From Piscicola geometra (taxonomy: Eukaryota > Annelida > Clitellata > Hirudinida > Piscicolidae), in NCBI GenBank assembly GCA_943735955.1, contig OX030959.1, positions 2,269,272-2,333,271 on the forward strand: a DNA stretch of 64,000 nucleotides, given 5' to 3'. Under the pieces are notes generated by a model. It was not told the origin of the DNA and did not search any database. It saw only the letters and a program-made list of their open reading frames with translations. Every line of letters begins with the position of its first letter. Position 1 is the stretch's first letter. Shown piece by piece: positions 18,789-34,547 of this stretch. A program made the position numbers and the translations under genes.

Positions 18789-20009
18789 CTAAGGGTCAGA
18801 AATGACCGCTGTTTCACAAACCACACAGAATAACTTGAAATTTCCATCGTCGTTGATTCCTCCTCTGTATATCACGTTGGTAACATTTTCGTATCCACCG
18901 TAGAAATCTGGCTGGCCCCTGAACCAGACTTCTTTGCCAGTGAACAAGACGTTCTTTTGCTGGTCCGCATACGGTGACCATTCGAAGGGAGAATCGAGAC
19001 TCAGAGACTGCCTCTTGCCCGCTGTCCACATCACATTTTCAAAGCACGGCTGTAGGTGAGTGGCTGACGGGTGAAGGTTTGAGAATTTTAGTGTGGAAGG
19101 ATTTTTAAAATAGGTTTGATTTAGTTCTACTTTTTTTGATGACTGATTCATATGAAAAAAAATAAATCTTCCAAAGCGCACTATTACTTAGAATACTAAA
19201 AATGTCATGAAAGCTGCTTTTTCAACTGTTTATTTAAGAATACAAATGCCATTTTATACGGATTGAAATTGCCATTACCCTAAAAAAAAATTTTTTTAAC
19301 GAGATTTCACGAAACGGGAACTAGTAAATTGGATTGATGATGTCCTGCACTTATGAAGGATCTCTAAATCCGCGCCACTGCAAAGCTTTCAAAAGTAAAA
19401 ATAGGAAAGGGAAAATCCGTTTTGTTTTACGTAATTTGGAAGTCAAACCGTTCATCAAGTCGACGTAGAAGGCGACGGCCATCACGTCAAGGAAGTCACT
19501 GACGATGACAGAGTGCGAGTTGGTGAGCAGGGAGTTGCATTTGGCTTTGGCATCGACCCACAAAAATGCTTCAAAAGGCATGAAGTAGCATTTGTTGGAG
19601 ATGAAGCTGTAATCGAAGCTCGGAGGACAGCTCTTCTCTGTTGTTGGATGCAAGTTCAAGGTTTTATAAGCTTAAGCGTTGCTTTATCAATTGCCTTACT
19701 TCTCGTGGACTGGTAAGAGATCTTTGTGTCCGAAAAGGTGGTGAAGTTGTAGTTGCGTTTGTTGTAGAGGAAGCAGACATTGTCCTTGAAGTTGACTCTC
19801 ACGCAGTCTGGCAAGACTTCCTTCACGTTGCAGGCGATGATGCAGCGGAAGACGTTTCCCAAGCCTTCCAGAATGTAGTTCGGCTCCATCACTTCTGTGT
19901 ATTCCACTCTCTGAAACTTTTCAAACAAGAACTTGGGACTGGAGAAGTGTGCTGCAGACGCAAGAAGGAACAGAGCCCCAAGGAAACTTCCATTTCTGTA
20001 AAAACTCAT
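18789..20009 (-). CDS. Secreted PAN-like plus C-type lectin protein, array copy 2
   Basis: Exons 20009-19700, 19637-19431 and 19063-18789 have exactly the lengths and phases of copy 1 (310, 207, 275 bp), giving 263 aa. It differs from copy 1 by a few substitutions: NYILEGL loses one cysteine of the first module, EAF replaces GAF, and TKISYQS replaces TEISYQT. The missing cysteine (Cys to Tyr) would break one expected disulfide, so copy 2 may be slightly diverged in fold or function. No nonsense codon. Confidence 0.85.
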
Positions 20010-20040
20010 TTTTCGATATTGCTTAAGCTTCGTTTACAGC

Positions 20041-20048
20041 TTTAAATA
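20041..20048 (-). promoter_or_regulatory. TATA-like box of lectin copy 2
   Basis: TATTTAAA at the same distance from the ATG as in copy 1, within a conserved 5' flank. Confidence 0.5.
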
Positions 20049-21132
20049 GCCTTTTATGTCAAAGATAATTTTATAATTTTATCTAATTTTTAAAGCATCG
20101 ATTTTTTTCTAAATGTTTTTGTAATGTTTATAATTATTTTAATGGGATTTTGCTTCAAAACAATGCTTGGGCCATTAATAAGGTGGCCCAATGGATCAAT
20201 ACTAGGCAATAAAACCATTTTCAGAATTAGCAGTTCTAAGTCATTATATAAATATTTTCAAAGACTTGAAGAGATAACTTAAAACATGGTTCAATACATA
20301 GCTATAGTCAAAAGAGAACAAAGGTTTTCCCCTCATAACCAACATTTTGGCCCTCTTTTTCCCCTTCTTTCCCCTTCAAGTTATTTTCTTTTGATCTATT
20401 AGTTAATTTAAAGGCAATATATGTATTCGACAATAATTACTTTTTACCTTATTTATAGGAATACATTTTTTCACCAATAGAGGTATAAAAATTTTCTCCA
20501 TCACACATTTTTTGAGCTGTTATTTTACCAAAAAGTTGATTTTTTTCTATTATAGTATCAAAGGGTAGTTCATTCACCACTTGTATAATTGATATAAGTT
20601 TATCAAATAATTGCTCGTTTTTGCTAATTGTATTTTTTTCTATTTATACGTTTTTATAATTTTATGTTTTCATCTATTTAATCTTGACTATAACATTTGT
20701 TTGAAATAAAAACAAACTCTTTATTCAAAAAGACTCAAAATATTCAAAAATTTAGAGCATCCCAATTAGAATATTTAAACGGTTGTATTGTTTTTGCTAA
20801 TTTTATTGAACAATAAACTGGGAAACCCGTTTTATAACATTTATACATTTTAATTTCATATAAATTTTTAATCTTTTTTAAATAGGATTTTTAAATTTTA
20901 AGATAAATACTTAGCAAGTTTCTATGTTCTAAACCTAGCAAAAAAGTATCATTTTTCACAAAGAATGTCTTTAAATACGCGATTACTTGATTATTTTTCA
21001 GATTAATATTTTTTGAAACATTAATTATTTTTAGCAATATACATATATATGAGAAGTTTGAACCAAATTAGTTAATTAAAACTCTCGCACCACATCCGCT
21101 CACACTCCGTCACCTCCTTCCATTGCATTCTA

Positions 21133-22351
21133 CTAAGGGTCAGAAATTACCGCTGTTTCACAAACCACACAGAATAACTTGAAATTTCCATCGTCGTTGA
21201 TTCCTCCTCTGTATATCACGTTGGTAACATTTTCGTATCCACCGTAGAAATCTGGCTGGCCACTGAACCAGACTTCTTTGCCAGTGAACAAGACGTTCTT
21301 TTGCTGGTCCGCATACGGTGACCATTCGAAGGGAGAATCGAGACTCAGAGACTGCCTCTTGCCCGCTGTCCACATCACATTCTCAAAGCACGGCTGTAGG
21401 TGAGTGGCTGACGGGTGAAGGTTTGAGAATTTTAGTGTGGAAGGATTTTTTAAATAGGTTTGATTTAGTTCTACTTTTTTTGATGACTGATTCATATGAA
21501 AAAAAGAAATCTTCCGAAGCGCGCTATTACTTAGAATAACTAAAAATGTCACGAAAGCTGCTTTTTCAACTGTTTATTTAAGAATAACAATGCCATTTTA
21601 TACGGATTGAAATTGCCATTACCCTAAAAAATAAAAATAAACGAGAATTCACGAAACGGGAACTTGTAAATTGGATTGAGGATGTCCTGCACTTATGAAG
21701 GATCTCTAAATCCGCGCCACTGCAAAGCTTTCAAAAGTAAAAATAGGAAAGGGAAAATCCGTTTTGTTTTACGTAATTTGGAAGTCAAACCGTTCATCAA
21801 GTCGACGTAAAAGGCGACGGCCATCACGTCAAGGAAGTCACTGACGATGACAGAGTGCGAGTTGGTCAGCAGGGAGTTGCATTTGGCTTTGGCATCGACC
21901 CACAAAAATGCTCCAAAAGGCATGAAGTAGCATTTGTTGGAGATGAAGCTGTAATCGAAGCTCGGAGGACAGCTCTTCTCTGTTGTTGGATGCAAGTTCA
22001 AGGTTTTATAAGCTTAAGCGTTGCTTTATCAATTGCCTTACTTCTCGTGGTCTGGTAAGAGATCTCTGTGTCCGAAAAAGTGGTGAAGTTGTAGTTGCGT
22101 TTGTTGTAGAGGAAGCAGACATTGTCCTTGAAGTTGACTCTCACGCAGTCTGGCAAGACTTCCTTCACGTTGCAGGCGATGATGCAGCGGAAGACGTTTC
22201 CCAAGCCTTCCAGAATGCAGTTCGGCTCCATCACTTCTGTGTATTCCACTCTCTGAAACTTTTCAAACAAGAACTTGGGACTGGAGAAGTGTGCTGCAGA
22301 CGCGAGAAGGAACAGAGCCCCAAGGAAACTTTCATTTCTGTAAAAACTCAT
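21133..22351 (-). CDS. Secreted PAN-like plus C-type lectin protein, array copy 3
   Basis: Exons 22351-22042, 21979-21773 and 21407-21133 repeat the copy-1 structure (263 aa). Its coding sequence is almost identical to copy 1, with the first-module cysteine kept (NCILEGL); small changes include NESFLG for NGSFLG and WFSGQPD for WFRGQPD. The sequence just upstream of its ATG differs clearly from copies 1 and 2, so this gene, the 5'-most of the array, may be driven differently although a TATTTAAG box is present. Confidence 0.85.
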
Positions 22352-22387
22352 CGTTTCCTGGTACTGCTTAGGCTTTGTTGTCGCCTG

Positions 22388-22395
22388 CTTAAATA
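22388..22395 (-). promoter_or_regulatory. TATA-like box of lectin copy 3
   Basis: TATTTAAG on the minus strand, 37-44 bp upstream of the ATG; the flank around it is diverged from copies 1 and 2. Confidence 0.4.
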
Positions 22396-22451
22396 GCTTT
22401 TTTTCATGGAGTTTTTTCCAAGCCTATTTAAAATCTAAAACATTGATTATA

Positions 22452-24048
22452 TTTTTTTGTCTTTTAAAGGAATTAATTGGCTTCAATTATATTTTTCTCA
22501 CAATAAAGCTTAATGCGGGCGACTGCACCTGCCAAACCGATTAGACAAAAAAAACTTTATCAAAATGTATTGTCATTATGTAAAAATATTTTACTAAACT
22601 ATATAACGAGAAACTCTATTCAATAATTCCATGTAAAAATTCATAGTCATTAGAGAAAATTTCACTATAGAGTCCAAGTTCAATAAAGTAAAAATTACAA
22701 AGGATTTTTGCAAGCTAATGAAATTTCAGTGCATATGATTGCACTTTTTTACATACGAAGGCTACTTCATCATTTGGAATTATTGAAATATTGTGTCTAA
22801 ATTTTCCTTCAAATTGAAACCAGCCACAAAAACAAAAGATTCAGTATTTGGCAAGCGCCTTTTCTGCGCCTCCGGTCGCAACCTCAACACCACTTCCGAT
22901 CGGATTCAGAGAGATGATGATGCTGATGAGATTTTTGTGAGAAAGATAATAATGTGGTGGCGTTGAAGATACTGTAGTAGAAAAGATTGTGCTGTGGTGG
23001 GAGGGATGGTGCTGCAAAAGGTGACGGTGAAAATGCTATATTGGTAATGAGGGTAAAACTGTGGCGAGGAGGATGATGGTAATGTGGGTGAGATTGGATC
23101 TTAGGGGTGATTAAATTAACTATTAAGGGTATTTTATTTATTTTTAAATTTATATATTTCTTAGAGGGTCTTAATACTTGTATTTTATAAATTTGTTAAT
23201 TTGAAGAAAACGCTTCATAAATACATTTGGTTAGATTGGAATTAAGTCTTTTGAATCTGCAAGCAGACATCTTCAACTGTTTCGAATAATAAAGTAAACG
23301 AGACATTTTAGTATATTTGGAGTTCTCAAACATTGATCGTAGCAGTAGAAGTTGTCAGTTTGACTGGTGAAAGTATCAAATATGAAAAGCATAATGTATT
23401 CAATAATTATCGAAGGATAGTGAAGATGATAGGTTGGTATATTGCCAAGGTCTGTTAAGCCACTGTTTCGGCAGATTAAAAGTCTACGCTATATCATGTT
23501 TATACAAACCATCTAAGTGATTAAGAAAACAAATGTCACAATTCCACTCTGAATACCAGAGTCTAAATCATAAAAAAACAATCATTTTAAACAGGAACAA
23601 AATATCAAAAAATCTTGGTTAATCCTTAAATTATCCAACTGATGCAGACTTGCGACTAGCGAGAGACTATAGAAATATGAAATTTTTAACAAATGTTTCA
23701 GAAAGGCTTTATCTTTTGCAATACAAACGTACAACTGAGTTTTACGAGTTGCACAATCGAGTGCTAGACATACAAAGGTTACACAGGCAGGTGGATGAAG
23801 GCATTTAGGCAGCAGCAGGAAGGGTATGCAGTCATATGAGGATATTCGATCAGACATCAACTCGGATAATTCGAATGAAAACACGTGTGTAGGTTATAGT
23901 CGACGAATACTCGATGTGGATGGGAAATCTTCGAAGGCACTCGATGAACTTGTGAAGGAAAAGCTTTCGTTGCGGATCGGTGCTCGCTTGGAGAAGAACG
24001 CTTGAGTGTTGGTGAGAGAAAAGTGGCTAGATCAGTAAATGTTATGGA
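22452..24048. other. Spacer between lectin array and DUSP gene
   Basis: AT-rich with GAT/GGTGG-rich patches at 22910-23090. The right end is the presumed 3' UTR of the minus-strand phosphatase. No coding exon supported. Confidence 0.5.
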
Positions 24049-27075
<3,027 letters not shown>

Positions 27076-29212
27076 GTTTCTTTCTAGTAATTGAATGTGT
27101 GTAAAACTAGTTGCTCACACTAATAAATGCTTTTTAAATTGTTATCCTCAAAACGGTGCTTTGACTTTATGGTGTTTCACAAAGTCTGGGTTTATTTTTT
27201 CATCTTTCAGATTTGCACTTTGGTTAGTTTCCACGTCTGCTTGACAACTAGATGGTTAGTAGTGGCGTCCAAAGACTAAAGACATTTGCATTGACATTAA
27301 TCTTGCTCGCCTTTAAATACCCCCTTATATCCATGCCTGAATCGATCCTTTATTATACCATTATTCATCTAGAATATATATTGTAAATATCCACATATAT
27401 CCATATATATATATGAATATATTATACAATACATATACTTGAGGGTGCTGGTTTGAAAGCACACACACATTGTTAAGTACGTGAGCGAATGTTTGAAGTT
27501 TCTGAAATTCTGTAGTTCTCAAGTATGCCTTCTGAAGGTTTCTGACTCACGAAGGCCACGTGAGCAAACCGAGAAGGTTGATTGGTTGTTACCTTAAAGT
27601 CGATATGTTATCTATGTTAGTCATGCGAAGATCGATCGTCTGCATAGTAGAGCGTGTAATTGCTGAGTCAACTGGCCTGGATCGGCTGATGAATGACTGT
27701 TGAATGGAATGCTTGTGAATTCTGTAAATGCACTGCAGCGTGCAACAAGAAGAACTCATTAGCGTCCTTTGAATGCATCATGCATTTGAACGAATTTGTG
27801 CTTTGCAGGTGTTTTGCAAATGAATAAACACATGCACACATGCCAGCCAAAATCGGTCGAAGGTGTTTACATGAGAAATCTTTTTTGAGTCTTCCTTATA
27901 AGGATATAATCCGCCATTAATCGCTATAAATAGACTTTTACGCTTTATTCATAGAAAGGTTGTAGTGGAGATGAAATTGCTGAAGAAGACATGATGATTA
28001 ATACGTACAGAAATATCTTTGAACATTTACGTTTATAACCTCATTAACAATGATCTCTTGCATAATTTCATTTCGAATCTTTCCACTTTACGCTGACGTT
28101 TTATAGTTGTTTTTCCTTATGTAAAAGCCAGTTTAAATCAGATAAACAGTATGCTCTTGTTTTGCAGAACGACTTTAAACTAATATTTTTTTGCAACATT
28201 TATAAAAACTTCAGGCTCATTGAGTTCTATTTTGAAACATTTTCGAGTGATGGCATCGTTTTGTTAGATGATTCATACCTCAAACTCAATCGCACTTACA
28301 TTCCATCTGACTCAATGCGCCATGAACTTTCTTTTGCTACTTTATTTTATCGTTTGGTCCAAAAAATTTAAATTTAACTTAGAGTACATCAAACGGAAGA
28401 TTGACATTGGTGTGGCATAGAGAAATAGACTTTCCCTATGAAGGAGAGGGTTAATGGAATTACTGACATACTGGTGGATGCAAATTCAAAATAATTGATT
28501 AACCAGCACTGAAATCAAAGAGCTTCAAAGTGTCAGTCATGCTGTGCCACAAATTTAAGATAATTGTTGTTATTTAACAATTTGAAAAGCGGATGACTAC
28601 TTATAATATTTAACTTACAAGTCCAAAACCCCTTGTATCATTGATTGTGATTAGGCGTGTTTTTGAACCACGTTTTTCATGGTAGGGGCCTAATAATTAT
28701 ACAGCACTCGATTATCCGTTAGGAATAAAGCGCTGGGTTAACTGTTTCTATGCAAAGATCTAACTTTTTAATTCTTACGTGACTAATCTAAATTAACATC
28801 ATCTAACATAATCATTATCTAGGCCCTAAGCGATTTAAATAGAATGTATTATTAAGGAATAAATAGGTTTCTAGTCAATTAGTTTTAGTTCTATTCATTA
28901 ACTTATTATTTTAAACTATTAAATTAATATTTTAAATTTAGTTTAAATTAACCTTCATTTCTGATTAGCCCTGTGTGAAAAATGCAATTGTAACAAAGCC
29001 GCTTGGATTGCCACTAGGACCTTTCAGAGTGGCCTGCCTGCAAACATGCATTCCTAGCATCATTAACCACCCATCTACGGAATAAAACCTGCAAATATAA
29101 GTTGTTTAGTTAGAATTTTTAATCCAAGAAGCCACACAATTAGTTCATCTAAGTATGTTCTGAACAGTTAGGCCATTGTTAAATTAAGTCAGAAGTTTAT
29201 TTTATTAGCAAA
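27076..29212. other. Divergent spacer between DUSP and the coiled-coil gene
   Basis: About 2.1 kb, AT-rich, between the 5' ends of a minus-strand and a plus-strand gene, so it should hold both promoters. No coding exon is supported. A short open stretch at 28978-29052 was considered and rejected. Confidence 0.5.
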
Positions 29213-32200
29213 ATGAACTTTCCGATGTTCGTTGACATTGTCCTTGAGGCAGCTGGCTACCATTCTCCTTCTGGTATTTTTTATCATTTATAATTAAGGA
29301 AAAAAATCAATCACCAAGGCACATTGTTTATTTAAACTAATGTATATCCATACAGAAGTTGAAAATGATATCTGCTTGGGTGACCACAACTACACCAACC
29401 TAATTCCTTCCAGCCACATGAAACATGGAGCAACTAAGGAACAAACTCACATCACTAGGAAGTGGAATGGTCAGGATAGAAATAGAGGTGTGTGGAAGAG
29501 AAATTGTGTGTTGAAGTTGTCAGAGGAGGAGGATGATGAGCAGGAGATGATACACATCATTGATAATGAGGAGGGGGAGGGTAGAAGAGTGAAAAGAGAA
29601 GAAGATGTAAGGTTAGTCGATGACTGAATGATGCATCTCATTTGTTATTAAATAAATATTTAATAAGCATTTATATCATATTAAATAATGTTTTTATATA
29701 ATATTTAACAAGGATTTTAATAATTCCAGAAAGATGCACAACACACTGGAGAAAAGAAGGTTACCTCCACTACGACGAATTGACCTCAATAACTTCAAAC
29801 AGCCATTTAATTTTCCACCTATCATGTGCTTCCATCGCCAACACACAGAAGAGCGACGCAGAGGAATCTGATAGAGGCTTTGAGAGCGTGTTTGCCAGGG
29901 GGTAGAGGGGTCAGAAAGAGGTGGTCGCAGTTCTGCATCATCAACTCAGCCATCTCGCACATGCAGCGACTGCGCGAGGAGGAGGCGATGATCGGGGAGC
30001 AGTTGTCTCGACTGCGCAAGGAGGAGTGCAAGCTGGTGGTGCAGTTGCTGGACGCAAACGAGAAGGCCCGATCCGCCTCCCATCTCTCCGTCGACAGTGG
30101 TCAGTATGCTGGTGCATGAAGATGCATTCTTTCTTTCATCCCTTCTATTCTTTCATCCCTTCTATTCTTTCATCCCTTCTATTCTTTCATCCCTTCTATT
30201 CTTTCATCCCTTCTATTCTTTCATCCCTTCTATTCTTTCATCCCTTCTATTCTTTCATCCCTTCTATTCTTTCATCCCTTCTATTCTTTCATCCCTTCTA
30301 TTCTTTCATCCCTTCTATTCTTTCATCCCTTCTATTCTTTCATCCCTTCTATTCTTTCATCCCTTCTATTCTTTCATCCCTTCTATTCTTTCATCCCTTC
30401 TATTCTTTCATCCCTTCTATTCTTTCATCCCTTCTATTCTTTCATCCCTTCTATTCTTTCATCCCTTCTATTCTTTCATCCCTTCTATTCTTTCATCCCT
30501 TCTATTCTTTCATCCATTCTATTCCTTCATCCCTTCTATTCTTTCATCCCTTCTATTCTTTCATCCCTTCTATTCTTTCATCCCTTCTATTCTTTCATCC
30601 CTTCTATTCTTTCATCCATTCTATTCTTTCATCCCTTCTATTCTTTCATCCCTTCTATTCTTTCATCCCTTCTATTCTTTCATCCCTTCTATTCTTTCAT
30701 CCCTTCTATTCTTTCATCCATTCTATTCTTTCATCCCTTCTATTCTTTCATCCCTTCTATTCTTTCATCCCTTCTATTCTTTCATCCCTTCTATTCTTTC
30801 ATCCATTCTATTCTTTCATCCCTTCTATTCTTTCATCCCTTCTATTCTTTCATACCTTCTATTCTTTCATCCATTCTATTCTTTCATCCCTTCTATTCTT
30901 TCATCCCTTCTATTCTTTCATCCCTTCTATTCTTTCATCCCTTCTATTCTTTCATCCCTTCTATTCTTTCATCCCTTCTATTCTTTCATCCCTTCTATTC
31001 TTTCATCCCTTCTATTCTTTCATCCCTTCTATTCTTTCATCCCTTCTATTCTTTCATCCCTTCTATTCTTTCATCCCTTCTATTCTTTCATCCCTTCTAT
31101 TCTTTCATCCCTTCTATTCTTTCATCCCTTCTATTCTTTCATCCCTTCTATTCTTTCATCCCTTCTATTCTTTCATCCCTTCTATTCTTTCATCCCTTCT
31201 ATTCTTTCATCCCTTCTATTCTTTCATCCCTTCTATTCTTTCATCCCTTCTATTCTTTCATCCCTTCTATTCTTTCATCCCTTCTATTCTTTCATCCCTT
31301 CTATTCTTTCATCCCTTCTATTCTTTCATCCCTTCTATTCTTTCATCCCTTCTATTCTTTCATCCCTTCTATTCTTTCATCCCTTCTATTCTTTCATCCC
31401 TTCTATTCTTTCATCCCTTCTATTCTTTCATCCCTTCTATTCTTTCATCCCTTCTATTCTTTCATCCCTTCTATTCTTTCATCCCTTCTATTCTTTCATC
31501 CCTTCTATTCTTTCATCCCTTCTATTCTTTCATCCCTTCTATTCTTTCATCCCTTCTATTCTTTCATCCATTCTATTCCTTCATCCCTTCTATTCTTTCA
31601 TCCCTTCTATTCTTTCATCCCTTCTATTCTTTCATCCCTTCTATTCTTTCATCCCTTCTATTCTTTCATCCATTCTATTCTTTCATCCCTTCTATTCTTT
31701 CATCCCTTCTATTCTTTCATCCCTTCTATTCTTTCATCCCTTCTATTCTTTCATCCCTTCTATTCTTTCATCCATTCTATTCTTTCATCCCTTCTATTCT
31801 TTCATCCCTTCTATTCTTTCATCCCTTCTATTCTTTCATCCCTTCTATTCTTTCATCCATTCTATTCTTTCATCCCTTCTATTCTTTCATCCCTTCTATT
31901 CTTTCATACCTTCTATTCTTTCATCCATTCTATTCTTTCATCCCTTCTATTCTTTCATCCCTTCTATTCTTTCATCCCTTCTATTCTTTCATCCCTTCTA
32001 TTCTTTCATCCCTTCTATTCTTTCATCCCTTCTATTCTTTCATCCCTTCTATTCTTTCATCCCTTCTATTCTTTCATCCCTTCTATTCTTTCATCCCTTC
32101 TATTCTTTCATCCCTTCTATTCTTTCATCCCTTCTATTCTTTCATCCCTTCTATTCTTTCATCCCTTCTATTCTTTCATCCCTTCTATTCTTTCATCCAT

Positions 32201-34363
32201 TCTATTCCTTCATCCCTTCTATTCTTTCATCCCTTCTATTCTTTCATCCCTTCTATTCTTTCATCCCTTCTATTCTTTCATCCATTCTATTCCTTCATCC
32301 CTTCTATTCTTTCATCCCTTCTATTCTTTCATCCCTTCTATTCTTTCATCCCTTCTATTCTTTCATCCATTCTATTCCTTCATCCCTTCTATTCTTTCAT
32401 CCCTTCTATTCTTTCATCCCTTCTATTCTTTCATCCCTTCTATTCTTTCATCCCTTCTATTCTTTCATCCCTTCTATTCTTTCATCCCTTCTATTCTTTC
32501 ATCCCTTCTATTCTTTCATACCTTCTATTCTTTCATCCATTCTATTCTTTCATCCCTTCTATTCTTTCATCCCTTCTATTCTTTCATCCCTTCTATTCTT
32601 TCATCCCTTCTATTCTTTCATCCCTTCTATTCTTTCATCCCTTCTATTCTTTCATCCCTTCTATTCTTTCATCCCTTCTATTCTTTCATCCCTTCTATTC
32701 TTTCATACCTTCTATTCTTTCATCCATTCTATTCTTTCATCCCTTCTATTCTTTCATCCCTTCTATTCTTTCATCCCTTCTATTCTTTCATCCCTTCTAT
32801 TCTTTCATCCCTTCTATTCTTTCATCCCTTCTATTCTTTCATCCCTTCTATTCTTTCATCCCTTCTATTCTTTCATCCCTTCTATTCTTTCATCCCTTCT
32901 ATTCTTTCATCCCTTCTATTCTTTCATCCCTTCTATTCTTTCATCCCTTCTATTCTTTCATCCCTTCTATTCTTTCATCCCTTCTATTCTTTCATCCCTT
33001 CTATTCTTTCATCCCTTCTATTCTTTCATCCCTTCTATTCTTTCATCCCTTCTATTCTTTCATCCCTTCTATTCTTTCATCCCTTCTATTCTTTCATCCC
33101 TTCTATTCTTTCATCCCTTCTATTCTTTCATCCCTTCTATTCTTTCATCCCTTCTATTCTTTCATCCCTTCTATTCTTTCATCCCTTCTATTCTTTCATC
33201 CCTTCTATTCTTTCATCCCTTCTATTCTTTCATCCCTTCTATTCTTTCATCCCTTCTATTCTTTCATCCCTTCTATTCTTTCATCCCTTCTATTCTTTCA
33301 TCCCTTCTATTCTTTCATACCTTCTATTCTTTCATCCATTCTATTCTTTCATCCCTTCTATTCTTTCATCCCTTCTATTCTTTCATCCCTTCTATTCTTT
33401 CATACCTTCTATTCTTTCATCCATTCTATTCTTTCATCCCTTCTATTCTTTCATCCCTTCTATTCTTTCATCCCTTCTATTCTTTCATCCCTTCTATTCT
33501 TTCATCCCTTCTATTCTTTCATCCCTTCTATTCTTTCATCCCTTCTATTCTTTCATCCCTTCTATTCCTTCATCCCTTCTATTCTTTCATACCTTCTATT
33601 CTTTCATCCCTTCTATTCTTTCATCCCTTCTATTCTTTCATCCCTTCTATTCTTTCATCCCTTCTATTCTTTCATCCCTTCTATTCTTTCATCCCTTCTA
33701 TTCTTTCATCCCTTCTATTCTTTCATCCCTTCTATTCTTTCATCCCTTCTATTCTTTCATCCCTTCTATTCTTTCATCCCTTCTATTCTTTCATCCCTTC
33801 TATTCTTTCATCCCTTCTATTCCTTCATCCCTTCTATTCTTTCATCCCTTCTATTCTTTCATCCCTTCTATTCTTTCATCCCTTCTATTCCTTCATCCCT
33901 TCTATTCTTTCATACCTTCTATTCTTTCATCCATTCTATTCTTTCATCCCTTCTATTCTTTCATCCCTTCTATTCTTTCATCCCTTCTATTCTTTCATCC
34001 CTTCTATTCTTTCATCCCTTCTATTCTTTCATCCCTTCTATTCTTTCATCCCTTCTATTCTTTCATCCCTTCTATTCTTTCATCCCTTCTATTCTTTCAT
34101 CCCTTCTATTCTTTCATCCCTTCTATTCTTTCATCCCTTCTATTCTTTCATCCCTTCTATTCTTTCATCCCTTCTATTCTTTCATCCCTTCTATTCTTTC
34201 ATCCCTTCTATTCTTTCATCCCTTCTATTCTTTCATCCCTTCTATTCTTTCATCCCTTCTATTCTTTCATCCCTTCTATTCTTCTCACATTGCAGGAGCC
34301 GACAGTGGCATCATCAACAGCGAAGACGATGATGATGATGATCAAGAACTCCACGTTGCTTGA
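29213..34363 (+). CDS. Unrecognised coiled-coil protein with acidic tail
   Basis: Five exons, 29213-29273, 29356-29611, 29730-29759, 29849-30099 and 34296-34363, join in frame to 221 aa ending in TGA. All junctions are GT-AG and each phase matches, which is the main support. Residues 1-20 are hydrophobic-leaning (MNFPMFVDIVLEAAGYHSPS); the middle has an acidic patch (LSEEEDDEQE); exon 4 encodes a helical heptad-rich segment from about 155 to 195 (MQRLREEEAMIGEQLSRL); the end is SGIINSEDDDDDDQELHVA. I do not recognise the family; there is a vague likeness to the C-terminal coiled coil of SAPCD2-type proteins that I would not rely on. The fourth intron is 4196 bp, almost all a 17-bp minisatellite. 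Intron 3 (29760-29848) is the least certain junction. Confidence 0.6.
30126..34283 (+). repeat. Giant 17-bp minisatellite, about 245 units
   Basis: Unit TTCTATTCTTTCATCCC repeats without interruption for about 4158 bp inside one intron. Variant units have CCA for CCC, CCTT for CTTT, or ATACC for ATCCC. As 17 is not a multiple of 3 and the unit lacks stops, all three forward frames stay open and give a spurious 17-residue protein repeat. Confidence 0.99.
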
Positions 34364-34386
34364 ATCTCACTGCATCATTCACTATT

Positions 34387-34547
<161 letters not shown>

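Larger units (their letters stand above)
16376..22351 (-). repeat. Tandem segmental triplication of the lectin gene
   Basis: Unit lengths are 2415 bp (copy 1 to 2) and 2342 bp (copy 2 to 3), measured ATG to ATG. Introns and intergenic spacers (17595-18788 and 20010-21132) are also highly similar, differing mainly by small indels, so whole units were duplicated and/or homogenised recently. Confidence 0.95.

Noticed and set aside
23582..23884. 100-codon minus-strand open frame
   Set aside because: No domain, no signal peptide and no supporting neighbours; consistent with chance.
28978..29052. Possible minus-strand exon reading ATLKGPSGNPSGFVTIAFF
   Set aside because: No partner exon in phase and no family match; too short to support.
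29921..34363. Open frames of 1480 and 1411 codons with a 17-residue repeat
   Set aside because: They arise because the 17-bp minisatellite lacks stop codons in every forward frame; flanking splice sites and the real exon frames show it is an intron.
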